NCBI RefSeq assembly: GCF_900115695.1
Contig: NZ_FOXK01000001.1
Coordinates: forward strand, 1 to 64,000
Direction of reading: 5' to 3'
DNA length: 64,000 nt
Source of the DNA: Ectopseudomonas toyotomiensis
GTDB taxonomy: Bacteria; Pseudomonadota; Gammaproteobacteria; Pseudomonadales; Pseudomonadaceae
Shown here one piece after another: positions 45,646-53,901 of this stretch; position 1 is the stretch's first letter, and the number at the start of each line of letters is the position of its first letter. Below the pieces are notes generated by a model. It did not search any database. It had not been told where the DNA came from and worked only from the letters and a program-made list of their open reading frames with translations. The position numbers were made by a program, and so were the translations under genes.

Positions 45646-47190
45646 ATGAGCGGCTACGTCCCCAACAATCGCAACGAACGCCCCGCACCGACGCCGGCGC
45701 CCTACAACGGCGACTTCCACAGACAAGCACCGCGCCCGCTGGAAGGCACCGCCGCGCAGAACAGCAGTTGCCTGGTCGGGCTGCGCTTCGTCTGGGACAA
45801 CGGCGAATGCCTTGGCGCCAACCTGCCCTACAGCCTCACCCCGGCCGGCGGCAACCCCGTGCGCGGCAGCCTGGACGCCCGAAGCAGTCTGATTCAGACC
45901 ATCCAGGGCAGAGAATACGAGGCGCAACTACTCGCCGATGCCGATGTGGACAGCGACATCGCCAGCGCGCGCGCCGAACTGCAGGCCGTGCTGGATGAAA
46001 TCCTCGCCGCGGAAAGGGCCGAAGCCGCCCGCCTGCAGGCCATTCAGGATCAGCGCAGCGCCCTCTCCAACTACGTGCATCGCCGACTCGCAGTGGGTAA
46101 AGGGTTCTTCCTCGGCGCCTGGGGCCTGCTCAAGACCGCCAAGGAATTCTCCGACCTGGTCAATCCTTTCACCGCCTTCTCCAATGCCCTGCGCAGCGCC
46201 TGGCAGGCGCGCGCCAGCGAGGGAGAAACCTGGCTGACCGCATACAATCGCCAGTTCAGCGCTGAACAGCATCGAGAGCTGGTGGAGGCGCTGGGCTTCG
46301 ACCCGAGCAGCATCACCCGTGAGCAACTGGCCGAAGCCTACGAACTGGCCTGTTTCATCTACGAAGACGGCCCCAGCAAAGCCATGCTCGGCCGCTTCGC
46401 CGTCGACTACGCCAAGGCGCAGAACGTCGAGGAAGTGGCCGAGTTCAGCGGCGGCGCACTGTTCGAAATCGTACTGGCAGCCCTGCTGATCGTCTTCACC
46501 GGCGGCGTCGGCCTGGCCGCTCGCGGTGCAGCATCGGTAAGCTATCTGGACAAGCTTGCACGTCTGGGCAATGCCTTCAGACGCCTGGGCGCGGCGCTGA
46601 AACGGGCAAGGATCAGACGAGGTGGCAGGGCGACAGGTAGCGGGACTGGGGCACGAACGGTTGAGGTGGAAAGACCGCCGCTCGCGCCGACCTCTCAGGT
46701 CGACAGACCATCTTCGCGTCTGGATTCAGAAAGTGTGGCGCTTGAGCGAATCAGAAACAACCCCAAAGGCCCGGATCTCAGTCAGAGGCCCCCAGGCACA
46801 GTGGCGAACCAGCAAGCAGTAAACGACCTGCAAGCAGGTCGTTTACCCGGACAGCCAATCGGTGGCCCAGGCACACCCAGAGAGATGCCAGCATCAATCG
46901 CACCGAGCGCTACTGCAGAAGACTTTGCAATAAAAGCGTTGGGGAGAGATCCGACACAAGCCGAGAGAGCTATTGGTAGCCGAATGAACAAGGGCGATTG
47001 TGCCGGCTGCTGGGTTGCATCACCTGACGAAGGAAAAAGCTACATTACCTATCGGCCAGCAGGCAAAGCGAGTGCCGAGACAGCGCCCACCACCTCTACG
47101 GTTGAAATAAACTACAGAGAGGCCGGAAATCAGATAAACAATGGAAAGCCGTTGAAACTTAAATTCCCACAAACCGGAAATAGCCAATGA
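45646..47190 (+). CDS. polymorphic-toxin-like protein (candidate type VI effector)
   Basis: This 514-residue protein has an N-terminal Pro-rich tail, a small beta-rich unit at about 38-90 (LVGLRFVWDNGECLG, then RGSLDARSSLIQTI), a helical region with a hydrophobic segment (about 275-300, FEIVLAALLIVFTGG), a disordered linker (about 330-425), and a short C-terminal domain from about residue 425 with Cys (GDCAGC). The last third is lower in GC than the rest, as when toxin tips are exchanged. It has no signal peptide. A DUF6861-type pre-toxin assignment is possible. The C-terminal activity is unknown; the overlapping gene is the presumed immunity gene. Confidence 0.65.
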   Translation: MSGYVPNNRNERPAPTPAPYNGDFHRQAPRPLEGTAAQNSSCLVGLRFVWDNGECLGANLPYSLTPAGGNPVRGSLDARSSLIQTIQGREYEAQLLADADVDSDIASARAELQAVLDEILAAERAEAARLQAIQDQRSALSNYVHRRLAVGKGFFLGAWGLLKTAKEFSDLVNPFTAFSNALRSAWQARASEGETWLTAYNRQFSAEQHRELVEALGFDPSSITREQLAEAYELACFIYEDGPSKAMLGRFAVDYAKAQNVEEVAEFSGGALFEIVLAALLIVFTGGVGLAARGAASVSYLDKLARLGNAFRRLGAALKRARIRRGGRATGSGTGARTVEVERPPLAPTSQVDRPSSRLDSESVALERIRNNPKGPDLSQRPPGTVANQQAVNDLQAGRLPGQPIGGPGTPREMPASIAPSATAEDFAIKALGRDPTQAERAIGSRMNKGDCAGCWVASPDEGKSYITYRPAGKASAETAPTTSTVEINYREAGNQINNGKPLKLKFPQTGNSQ

Positions 47191-47660
47191 GCGTACCTGA
47201 ATACCCAGCACTGGAAATTCAAGATTGGCTGCGTGTGTTCTGCTACGACAGTTATTGCGCGGATGCCATGACCAGTGGGCTGACAAACAGCAAGGACACC
47301 ACTCTGCGTTGGCAGCTAGCCGTAGACACCCTCTATCGCCTTCTCGCTAGCGACCTCCTCTATATCCCAGCGTTGAAAGCTGACGACTCGTCAATGATGA
47401 AGTCTGCTGCACTCGATTATATAAAGTCACTTGCCCGTCATGACCCTTTCAGCTCGGACATCGAGGAAACCTCACATTGGTATCTATGGGATATCAGTGC
47501 CACAGACAGATGCCATAGCCTTATCGATAAGTATGGAATTCGTGATCTTCCTCAAGGGGAGCTAAGTCAGGGGCTTGTCGCAGCGCTCCACAGCCTATTC
47601 GCTGAGAACCAGGTTGCCTGGAGTGACTACCCCCTGATAGCCATAAGCACGGATCAATGA
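47187..47660 (+). CDS. presumed immunity protein to the toxin
   Basis: This 157-residue acidic soluble protein has its ATG overlapping the toxin stop (ATGA), the usual arrangement for a cognate immunity gene. It has no recognised domain. The GC content is lower than that of the flanking genes, matching the C-terminal toxin region, which suggests they were acquired together. Its role is inferred from position only. Confidence 0.6.
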   Translation: MSVPEYPALEIQDWLRVFCYDSYCADAMTSGLTNSKDTTLRWQLAVDTLYRLLASDLLYIPALKADDSSMMKSAALDYIKSLARHDPFSSDIEETSHWYLWDISATDRCHSLIDKYGIRDLPQGELSQGLVAALHSLFAENQVAWSDYPLIAISTDQ

Positions 47661-47842
47661 TACCTACACGCGCACTCTTCACAGCTGATAGAGCAACACA
47701 CGTGTACAACGATCAACCATCGAGCTTATTGATTGCAAGAAAGCCAACAATGATCCAGCTACCTCCGGCATCGATTAGGTGCAGCCCTGGCGGGAAAGTG
47801 ACAGACCTCCCCAACCAAGTTGCCAGACCTTAAGGGGTAGTA

Positions 47843-48322
47843 ATGAACGAATATATTCCCGAGCTTGCTAAGCGCAACCTGGTTGACTGGCCGACCCTGG
47901 CGATCGGCTTGAATAATGGCTGGATAAACAAAGACGCGGTATCCGAGCATGCCTTCAAGCTACTGTCTGCTGGTCAGCAGGACAGTGATATTGCCGTTCT
48001 GGCCGGCAGCGACGCCCTGAGTGATGACGAAGTAGTCGCCTTGCTGGCAACCCTGTGCAAGAAAGAGGGTATCGATCTTCAGGAAAAACGGCCGCATGCT
48101 CTGGAGAAATGGCGGCTAGCCATGCTCTCGGAACTGCAACACTCCTCGCTTGCCGATGAGAACAAGATCGAACGGTTGCAGGAACTCTATGCGGAGTTCG
48201 GCTACCCGGACGATATGGCCTCATGCAGCATCTACGCGCAAAACGATGTCGATCCGATGGATGCGCTACATCAAGTCGTCGCTGCTCTGGAACAGCCCTT
48301 TGCCAGCGACAGCGGCAGATAG
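47843..48322 (+). CDS. DUF2247-like, second immunity protein
   Basis: This 159-residue protein resembles DUF2247, a family common as immunity genes in polymorphic toxin loci (VDWPTLAIGLNNGWINKDAV at its N-terminus). AAGGGG lies 6 bases before the ATG. It is 182 bp downstream of the first immunity gene without a toxin module of its own, so it may be an orphan immunity gene against a toxin tip lost from this site. It converges with the next gene, with a single base between stops. Confidence 0.7.
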   Translation: MNEYIPELAKRNLVDWPTLAIGLNNGWINKDAVSEHAFKLLSAGQQDSDIAVLAGSDALSDDEVVALLATLCKKEGIDLQEKRPHALEKWRLAMLSELQHSSLADENKIERLQELYAEFGYPDDMASCSIYAQNDVDPMDALHQVVAALEQPFASDSGR

Positions 48323-48323
48323 G

Positions 48324-49604
48324 CTACTCCCACGCCTCGCGCTCACCCTTCCAGGCATGCAGCTCGCGCTTCTGCGCCCCCGACCATAGCCAGCCGCCGC
48401 GTGCACCGACCAGGGTGCTGACGGCATGCTGGCGGCCGAAACGGTTGTGCCGAGCCAACATCAGGGCAATATCGCGCAACACCGCCAGGGCGTTGCTGTT
48501 GGACTGGAACAGCGGCGTCAGCAAGCGGCTGGCCTGGCGGTAGTAGCGCAGGTGATCACGGCGCGTATCACCGTAGCGGGTGAAGATGGCGTTCCAGTCG
48601 AGCGTGTGCTGATGCTCGTCACCGGCATTGCCGAGCGCATCGGCCAGTGCAGCGGCGTCGACCAGCGCCATATTGGCGCCCTGCCCCAGTTGCGGGCTCA
48701 TGGCGTGGGCGCAATCACCGATGGCCAGCACGCGACCATCGTTCCAGCGCTGCATGCGCACGTCGGCATAGGCCGCCAGGGTCAGTTGCGCGGGATCATC
48801 GATCTGCTGCAGATAGGCCTCTGAAGCCTCGCCGGCGAGGTTGCGCACGCGGGTTTTCCAGGCCTCCAGGCCATTCTTGCGCCACGCATCATGTTCACTG
48901 AGCGGCAGGCTCCAGAACAGGCTGGTCAGCGAGGTCTCGCGTGCCTGATGGGTGCAGCCGGTCGGCATCAGCCCGAACATCTCGCGGCAGCCGCGGTACC
49001 ACTGGCGCAGCTCGCCGGACTCGGTCGCAGGCGAAGTTGGCAACATGCTCCATAGAGCGCCCCAGGGATAGGGGCGCGACCACTGACGCACCTGCATCTG
49101 CGCACGCAGGGTCGAACGTGTGCCATCGGCCAGGATCAGCGCGGCGAAATCACCCAGCGGTTGTTCACCGCCACCCGCCTGCTCCTGCAGCAGGCGAACA
49201 TGGCCGCTGGCCTGCTCGAAGCGGCTCACCGCCACACCGGTTTCCACCTGCACACCGTTACGCTGCGCGGCATTGAGCAATGCCGTCATCAACACGCCGC
49301 GGTGAATGCCAAGGCCGAAACTACCCGGCTGCCAGTCGTGATAACGGGTGTCGAGGATCACCCGGCCCTGACAGCTGGTGCCGCACAGGCGGCTGACCGG
49401 CGCACCCAACGCGGTGCATTCGGCCAGCAGGCCCAGACGCTGCAGCACAGCCAGACCGGAAGGCTGCAAGAGGATGCCGGCGCCCACCGGCTGCAGCTGT
49501 TCGACACGCTCCAACAAACGCACCGCGTAACCCTGGCGGGCGAGGAATATGGCACTGGCCAGGCCGGCTGTACCCGCTCCCACTATCGCTATCGGTAATC
49601 CCAT
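48324..49604 (-). CDS. FAD-dependent monooxygenase
   Basis: This 426-residue aromatic-ring-hydroxylase-type flavoprotein has the N-terminal FAD motif (PIAIVGAGTAGLASAIFLAR), the middle DG region (ALILADGTRSTLRAQM), and the C-terminal RVLAIGDCAHAMSPQLGQGA motif. It would hydroxylate a phenolic or other aromatic compound using NAD(P)H; the substrate is unknown. The C-terminal 50 residues are basic and Trp-rich. The following SDR and LysR genes form a neighbouring set, but the 77-bp gap to the SDR stop does not establish an operon. Confidence 0.82.
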   Translation of the reverse strand: MGLPIAIVGAGTAGLASAIFLARQGYAVRLLERVEQLQPVGAGILLQPSGLAVLQRLGLLAECTALGAPVSRLCGTSCQGRVILDTRYHDWQPGSFGLGIHRGVLMTALLNAAQRNGVQVETGVAVSRFEQASGHVRLLQEQAGGGEQPLGDFAALILADGTRSTLRAQMQVRQWSRPYPWGALWSMLPTSPATESGELRQWYRGCREMFGLMPTGCTHQARETSLTSLFWSLPLSEHDAWRKNGLEAWKTRVRNLAGEASEAYLQQIDDPAQLTLAAYADVRMQRWNDGRVLAIGDCAHAMSPQLGQGANMALVDAAALADALGNAGDEHQHTLDWNAIFTRYGDTRRDHLRYYRQASRLLTPLFQSNSNALAVLRDIALMLARHNRFGRQHAVSTLVGARGGWLWSGAQKRELHAWKGEREAWE

Positions 49605-49681
49605 TGCGGCTTATCTCCCTGTTCTGGCTCAGAGATTCTAACCGCCACAGCCGGTGCCGTCGGGAACTGCCGCTCAGGCTC

Positions 49682-50440
49682 TCAGAGGAACATCCCGCCT
49701 GACGCCTCGATACGCTGGCCATTGATCCAGCGGCCAGCATCGCTAAGCAACAGCGCGAAGGCTGCGCCGATATCATCGGGCAAACCGACTCGCCCCAGCG
49801 CCGTATTGCCGGCGATAAAGGCATTGACCTCAGCATTGTCGCGGACCACGCCATGGCCGAAGTCGGTCTCGATGGCGCCGGGAGCCAGTACATTCACGCT
49901 TATGCCGCGCGGACCCAGTTCCTTGGCCAGATAGCGCGTCCACACTTCGACGCCGCCTTTCATCGCCGCATAGGCGCTGTAACCCGGCAAGCTGAAACGG
50001 GCCAAGCCGGTAGAGACATTGATGATCCGGCCGCCGTCGACCATCAGCGGCAGCAGGCGCTGGGTGAGAAAGAATGGGCCCTTGAGCTGGATGTTCATCA
50101 GTTCGTCGAACTGCTGCTCAGTGGTTTCGCTGAAGGCGGCATGGATGCCGATACCGGCGTTATTGATCAGGAAATCGAAACGCTCAGCCGCGAAGGTCTC
50201 ACGCAAACCAACCGCCACACGTTCGGCGAATGCGGCAAAGCTGCTGCTGTCGCTGACATCCAATTGCAGCATCAGCGCTCGGCCACCCTGCGCTTCGATC
50301 TCGTGGGCCAACTGCTGCGCGTCATCCGCCTGGCTGCGATAGGTGCCTATGATATCCACGCCTTGAGCAGCCAGATGTTTAGCCGCACTGCGGCCGAGGC
50401 CACGGCTGGCGCCTGTGATGAGTGCGATTTTGCGAGTCAT
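49682..50440 (-). CDS. SDR-family oxidoreductase
   Basis: This 252-residue short-chain dehydrogenase has ALITGASRGLGRSAAKHLAA as coenzyme-binding motif, LINNAGIGI and the Tyr-Lys pair in YSAYAAMKGG. The C-terminal GGMFL is typical of the FabG-like subgroup. The substrate is unknown. The ATG at 50440 has AGGAG 6 bases upstream. It is divergent from a LysR regulator with 120 bp between, and is presumably its target. Confidence 0.88.
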   Translation of the reverse strand: MTRKIALITGASRGLGRSAAKHLAAQGVDIIGTYRSQADDAQQLAHEIEAQGGRALMLQLDVSDSSSFAAFAERVAVGLRETFAAERFDFLINNAGIGIHAAFSETTEQQFDELMNIQLKGPFFLTQRLLPLMVDGGRIINVSTGLARFSLPGYSAYAAMKGGVEVWTRYLAKELGPRGISVNVLAPGAIETDFGHGVVRDNAEVNAFIAGNTALGRVGLPDDIGAAFALLLSDAGRWINGQRIEASGGMFL

Positions 50441-50483
50441 GGTGAATCTCCTGTGATGGGTGATGAAGTTCAATCACAGGTTA

Positions 50484-50495
50484 TTGATCGATCAA
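50484..50495. promoter_or_regulatory. 12-bp palindrome in the SDR/LysR divergent region
   Basis: TTGATCGATCAA is a perfect 12-bp palindrome centred 47-50 bases from the SDR start and 66-77 bases from the LysR start. It lies in the AT-rich shared promoter region, a typical place for a LysR-type regulator site. Confidence 0.4.
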
Positions 50496-50560
50496 ATACT
50501 GATAAATCCAGAAAAACCGGAAATACTGATCGCCACGAGCGAACAATATGGGCCGCCATC

Positions 50561-51466
50561 ATGAACAAGCTGGAGCTGCTGCGTACCTTTCAACGTGTCA
50601 CCGAACTGAGCAGTTTTACCCAGGCCGCCGAAAGTCTGGGCTTGCCGCGCTCGACGGTGTCTGAACAGGTGCGTGACCTGGAACGCCTGGTCGATGCCCG
50701 TCTGTTGCACCGCACCACCCGACGGGTGCGTCCGACCCAGGACGGCCAGGCGCTGTACGAACGCGCCCGTGAAGTGCTGGCACAGATGGACGAGCTGGAG
50801 AACCTGTTCCGCCAGGATGCCGGCGCACTGAGCGGGCGCCTGCGAGTGGATATGCCAACGGAAATAGCCAGGCGTCTGGTGGCGCCACGTCTGGATGAAT
50901 TTCTCGCGCAACATCCGGCATTGGAGATCGAACTAGGCTGCAGTGACCGCCGCGTAGACCCACTGCGCGAAGGTTTCGATTGCGTGCTGCGCATTGGCGC
51001 CATCGACGACGATAGCCTGGTAGCGCGACCACTGGGCCAGCTGTCCATGGTCAACTGTGCCAGCCCGGCTTATCTGGCCGAGCATGGAACGCCCGAAAAC
51101 CTGGACGACCTCAGCGGGCACAGCCTGATCCACTACGTGACCGCCTTTGGCACACGCCCAGACGGTTTCGAATATCAACGTGACGGCAAGCTGCAGCAAT
51201 TGCCCATGAGTGGCCGGATAACGGTGAACAATATCGACGCGTACCACGGGGCCTGCATCGGCGGTCTGGGCATCATCCAAGCGCCGCTGATCGGCATGCG
51301 CACACATTTGCAGAGTGGGAGTCTGTGTCGCTTGCTGGACGATTGGGTCGCGCCGCCCATGCCGGTGCATCTGCTGCACCCGCACGGGCGTCATCTGCCG
51401 CGACGGGTGCGCGCCTTCATGAACTGGCTGGAAACGCTGCTGGCCGATGAGGTTGATCGTCAGTGA
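50561..51466 (+). CDS. LysR-family regulator
   Basis: This 301-residue regulator has a winged helix with LRTFQRVTELSSFTQAAESL and RSTVSEQVRDLERLV, followed by a substrate-binding-like domain. It belongs to the subgroup that controls divergently encoded oxidoreductases. The ATG at 50561 is 121 bases from the SDR start. The effector is unknown. Confidence 0.87.
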   Translation: MNKLELLRTFQRVTELSSFTQAAESLGLPRSTVSEQVRDLERLVDARLLHRTTRRVRPTQDGQALYERAREVLAQMDELENLFRQDAGALSGRLRVDMPTEIARRLVAPRLDEFLAQHPALEIELGCSDRRVDPLREGFDCVLRIGAIDDDSLVARPLGQLSMVNCASPAYLAEHGTPENLDDLSGHSLIHYVTAFGTRPDGFEYQRDGKLQQLPMSGRITVNNIDAYHGACIGGLGIIQAPLIGMRTHLQSGSLCRLLDDWVAPPMPVHLLHPHGRHLPRRVRAFMNWLETLLADEVDRQ

Positions 51467-51509
51467 AGCATTTGCGCAGGGTCACCGACCCGCAACCGCT
51501 CTCACCGAA

Positions 51510-51935
51510 TCAGGGCTTGTCCGGGCGGATATCGAAGCCACCCTTGTTCTGGCTGACGATGCGCAGGTGCTGGATCTCCCCACTTTTCACCGGCACTGCC
51601 ACCTCCCGCAGCAGGCGGCCCATGCCGCACAGGGTGTCGTCCATGCGGTCTGGGGTGATGCCGACCACGCGCGTGCCGGGCGGCACCTGGAAGGTCGCGA
51701 CCTCGCCGACGCCGATGCGTGCAGCGACCTTGCGATCCACCTCGATGGCCACGAAGCAGCCGCCTCCCATCACCCCGAAGTCGCGATTGACCACGATCTG
51801 CGCACTGTTCGCCTGCGCCTCCTGAAAGGCCAGCAGGCGATCTTCCGGTACCGGTTTGATGTGCTCGGGGTCGCCCCGAAACGATGAACAACCGGCCAGC
51901 AGCAACAGCGGTAGAGCGATGAGGATCGAGCGCAT
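51510..51935 (-). CDS. putative lipoprotein
   Basis: This 141-residue protein has a lipobox (LLLLAGCSS, Cys16) after a hydrophobic signal. The mature part has two conserved-looking Cys (MGGGCFVAIEV and DTLCGMGRL) and no family I recognise. It probably faces the periplasm and may be anchored to the outer membrane. The C-terminus reads GGFDIRPDKP. It converges with the LysR gene; 43 bp lie between the stops. Confidence 0.65.
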   Translation of the reverse strand: MRSILIALPLLLLAGCSSFRGDPEHIKPVPEDRLLAFQEAQANSAQIVVNRDFGVMGGGCFVAIEVDRKVAARIGVGEVATFQVPPGTRVVGITPDRMDDTLCGMGRLLREVAVPVKSGEIQHLRIVSQNKGGFDIRPDKP

Positions 51936-52119
51936 GAAGCCCTCCGTGGGCAGATGAATGCCGCCTGAGTATTGGGCTTGGCGAGCCTGTGGGCAAGATA
52001 TCGATGACAGCGATTTTCGCTAGCACAAGCATCGATTTCTGCAATGAAGGGCGCGGTGTTTTCATCTCTCTCGAACCCAACGCCACCTGAGTCGGCGCAA
52101 CTGATCGGAGACTACCCAG

Positions 52120-52386
52120 ATGAAATTCGCAGCCCTCAACGCCACCCTCCTCGCCGCTTTCGCCCCCATGGCCTTCGCCAGCGAGAAAGCACCTGCCAGC
52201 ACCAAAGTGGAAGTGCAGGAATACCAGTACGGCATGCAGCTGGACATCGACCAGGTTCTGCAGCGCACCGACAACAGCCGCAAGAGCGGTGTAGTGCCCA
52301 GCGTCATGGTCTACCGCGACAGCCAGGGCGAAGTGCACGCCGTGCGTTTCGTGGAGTGGGGCGGGCTGAGCAACCAGAACGGCTAA
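52120..52386 (+). CDS. small periplasmic DUF2790 protein
   Basis: This 88-residue protein has a signal peptide (MKFAALNATLLAAFAPMAFA) and the DUF2790 pattern (VEVQEYQYGMQLDIDQVL, then VVPSVMVYRDSQGE), a Pseudomonas family of small exported proteins of unknown function. The expected second Cys pair of some members is missing. It is transcribed alone and followed by a possible bidirectional terminator. Confidence 0.82.
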   Translation: MKFAALNATLLAAFAPMAFASEKAPASTKVEVQEYQYGMQLDIDQVLQRTDNSRKSGVVPSVMVYRDSQGEVHAVRFVEWGGLSNQNG

Positions 52387-52402
52387 CCCACAGGTTGCCT
52401 GA

Positions 52403-52431
52403 TGCCCCGGCCGAGTCACTCGTCCGGGGCA
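52403..52431. terminator. hairpin between the DUF2790 and HIT genes
   Basis: TGCCCCGG (52403-52410) pairs with CCGGGGCA (52424-52431) over a 13-base loop. It lies between two convergent stops. There is no clear T-run, so it may be a weak or Rho-assisted terminator. Confidence 0.5.
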
Positions 52432-52439
52432 ATACCGCT

Positions 52440-52877
52440 TCAGCCCTGCAGGCGTTTGACCAGACGTGCCTGCAGCGCTTCCAGCTCGGCCGGGTCGGCC
52501 TTGGTGGCCGCGTGAATACCCAGCCCCTCGCCCTCGAAGCGCGGGATCACGTGCATGTGGATATGAAACACCGTCTGCCCGGCAGGCGCGCCGTTGAACT
52601 GTGCCACCTGCACACCAGCGGGTTGCAGTTCGTCGACGACTGCCTGGGTGACCTTCTTCACCACGGCCATGACCTTGGCCAGGCTAGCGTCGTCGATTTC
52701 CAGAATATTGCGCGCAGCAGCGCGCTTGGGGATCACCAGGCTGTGGCCCCTGGATTGCGGGAATAGATCGAGGAAGGCCAGCACATCGTCGTCCTCGTAG
52801 AGTTTGTAGCAGGGCAAGTCGCCACGAATGATAAGGGCGAAGATGTTCTGGGAATCGTAAGTACCGTGCAGGCTCAT
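52440..52877 (-). CDS. HIT-family nucleotide hydrolase/transferase
   Basis: This 145-residue histidine-triad protein has the catalytic HIHMHVIPR motif near residue 100 and the N-terminal FALIIRGDLPCYKLYEDDDV. HIT proteins hydrolyse adenosine phosphoramidates or similar nucleotides. The ATG at 52877 gives MSLHGTYDSQNIFAL; a start 20 residues further upstream is less likely. Confidence 0.9.
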   Translation of the reverse strand: MSLHGTYDSQNIFALIIRGDLPCYKLYEDDDVLAFLDLFPQSRGHSLVIPKRAAARNILEIDDASLAKVMAVVKKVTQAVVDELQPAGVQVAQFNGAPAGQTVFHIHMHVIPRFEGEGLGIHAATKADPAELEALQARLVKRLQG

Positions 52878-53030
52878 GCCGATGGGTTCCGTGCCGGGTG
52901 GATGAAAAACCCACCATACCGCCTCGCTCGCACGCATGGAACCAGGCAGGATTGCTCGAGTCGATGACTACTAGCAACTGGATCGATTTCCTGCCCCCCT
53001 GCCACTCGTGTTCTGATCGCCCCTTTCGTA

Positions 53031-53109
53031 GAGGCTGTTCAGGATCTCGCGAGCTAGAGCTTGTTTTTAACGCAGTAGCACCGACGCGCAGCAGATCGTG
53101 AACAGGCTC
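53031..53109. mobile_element. 79-bp palindromic element with 17-bp ends (MITE-like)
   Basis: GAGGCTGTTCAGGATCT (53031-53047) and its near complement AGATCGTGAACAGGCTC (53093-53109) match at 15 of 17 positions and enclose about 45 bp with an internal CTCGCGAG palindrome. The element is non-coding and immediately precedes the glutathione S-transferase gene, so it may be a miniature transposable element or a regulatory insertion. Confidence 0.55.
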
Positions 53110-53136
53110 TTAGGCCCATTCGACATGGAACTCCAC

Positions 53137-53838
53137 ATGACCGACCTCAGCCCCTTTCACATCACCCGTAAATGGCCCGCCCAGCATCCCGAGCGCCTGC
53201 AGCTTTACTCGCTGCCCACGCCCAACGGCGTCAAGGCCTCGATCATGCTGGAAGAAATCGGCCTACCCTACGAACCTCACCTGGTCGACTTTGCCAGCGA
53301 CGATCAATTCAGCCCCGAGTTTCTCTCGCTGGCGCCGAACAACAAGATTCCCGCCATCCTCGATCCCGATGGACCCAATGGCCATCCGCTGGCGCTGTTC
53401 GAGTCCGGGGCAATTCTGATCTACCTCGCGGAAAAGACCGGCAAGCTGCTGCCACAGGACGCCGCTGCCCGCTACGAGACGATTCAATGGCTGATGTGGC
53501 AGATGGGCGGCCTGGGACCGATGTTCGGCCAGCTCGGTTTCTTCCACAAATTTGCTGGTGCCGAGTACGAGGACAAACGCCCGCGTGACCGCTACGTGGC
53601 CGAATCCGCACGCCTGCTTGGCGTACTCGATCAGCGCCTGCAAGGCCGCGACTGGATCATGGGCGAGTACAGCATTGCCGATATCGCCGTGCTGCCCTGG
53701 GTGCGCTGCCTGGTGGACTTCTACAAGGCCGGTGACCTGGTGCAGTTCGAACGCTTCGCCAACGTGCGCCGCGTACTCGATGCCTTCCTCGCCCGCCCGG
53801 CAGTGCAACGCGGCCTGACCATCCCCGCACGAGATTGA
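53137..53838 (+). CDS. glutathione S-transferase family protein (nu-class, YghU/YfcG-like)
   Basis: This 233-residue protein has an N-terminal thioredoxin-like domain (LQLYSLPTPNGVKASIMLEE, then FLSLAPNNKIPAILDPDG) and a C-terminal helical domain (YETIQWLMWQMGGLGPMFGQ, PRDRYVAESARLLGVLDQRL). These enzymes bind glutathione and have disulfide reductase activity. The start at 53137 (MTDLSPFHITRKW) is chosen over 53125 because GGA precedes it by about 8 bases. It lies just after the 79-bp palindromic element. Confidence 0.88.
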   Translation: MTDLSPFHITRKWPAQHPERLQLYSLPTPNGVKASIMLEEIGLPYEPHLVDFASDDQFSPEFLSLAPNNKIPAILDPDGPNGHPLALFESGAILIYLAEKTGKLLPQDAAARYETIQWLMWQMGGLGPMFGQLGFFHKFAGAEYEDKRPRDRYVAESARLLGVLDQRLQGRDWIMGEYSIADIAVLPWVRCLVDFYKAGDLVQFERFANVRRVLDAFLARPAVQRGLTIPARD

Positions 53839-53901
53839 TGGGGTTGTTACGGGAGTCGACCACCGACTCCCGTATCGCTGCAAAGGCAGAGTTGCACTGA
53901 G

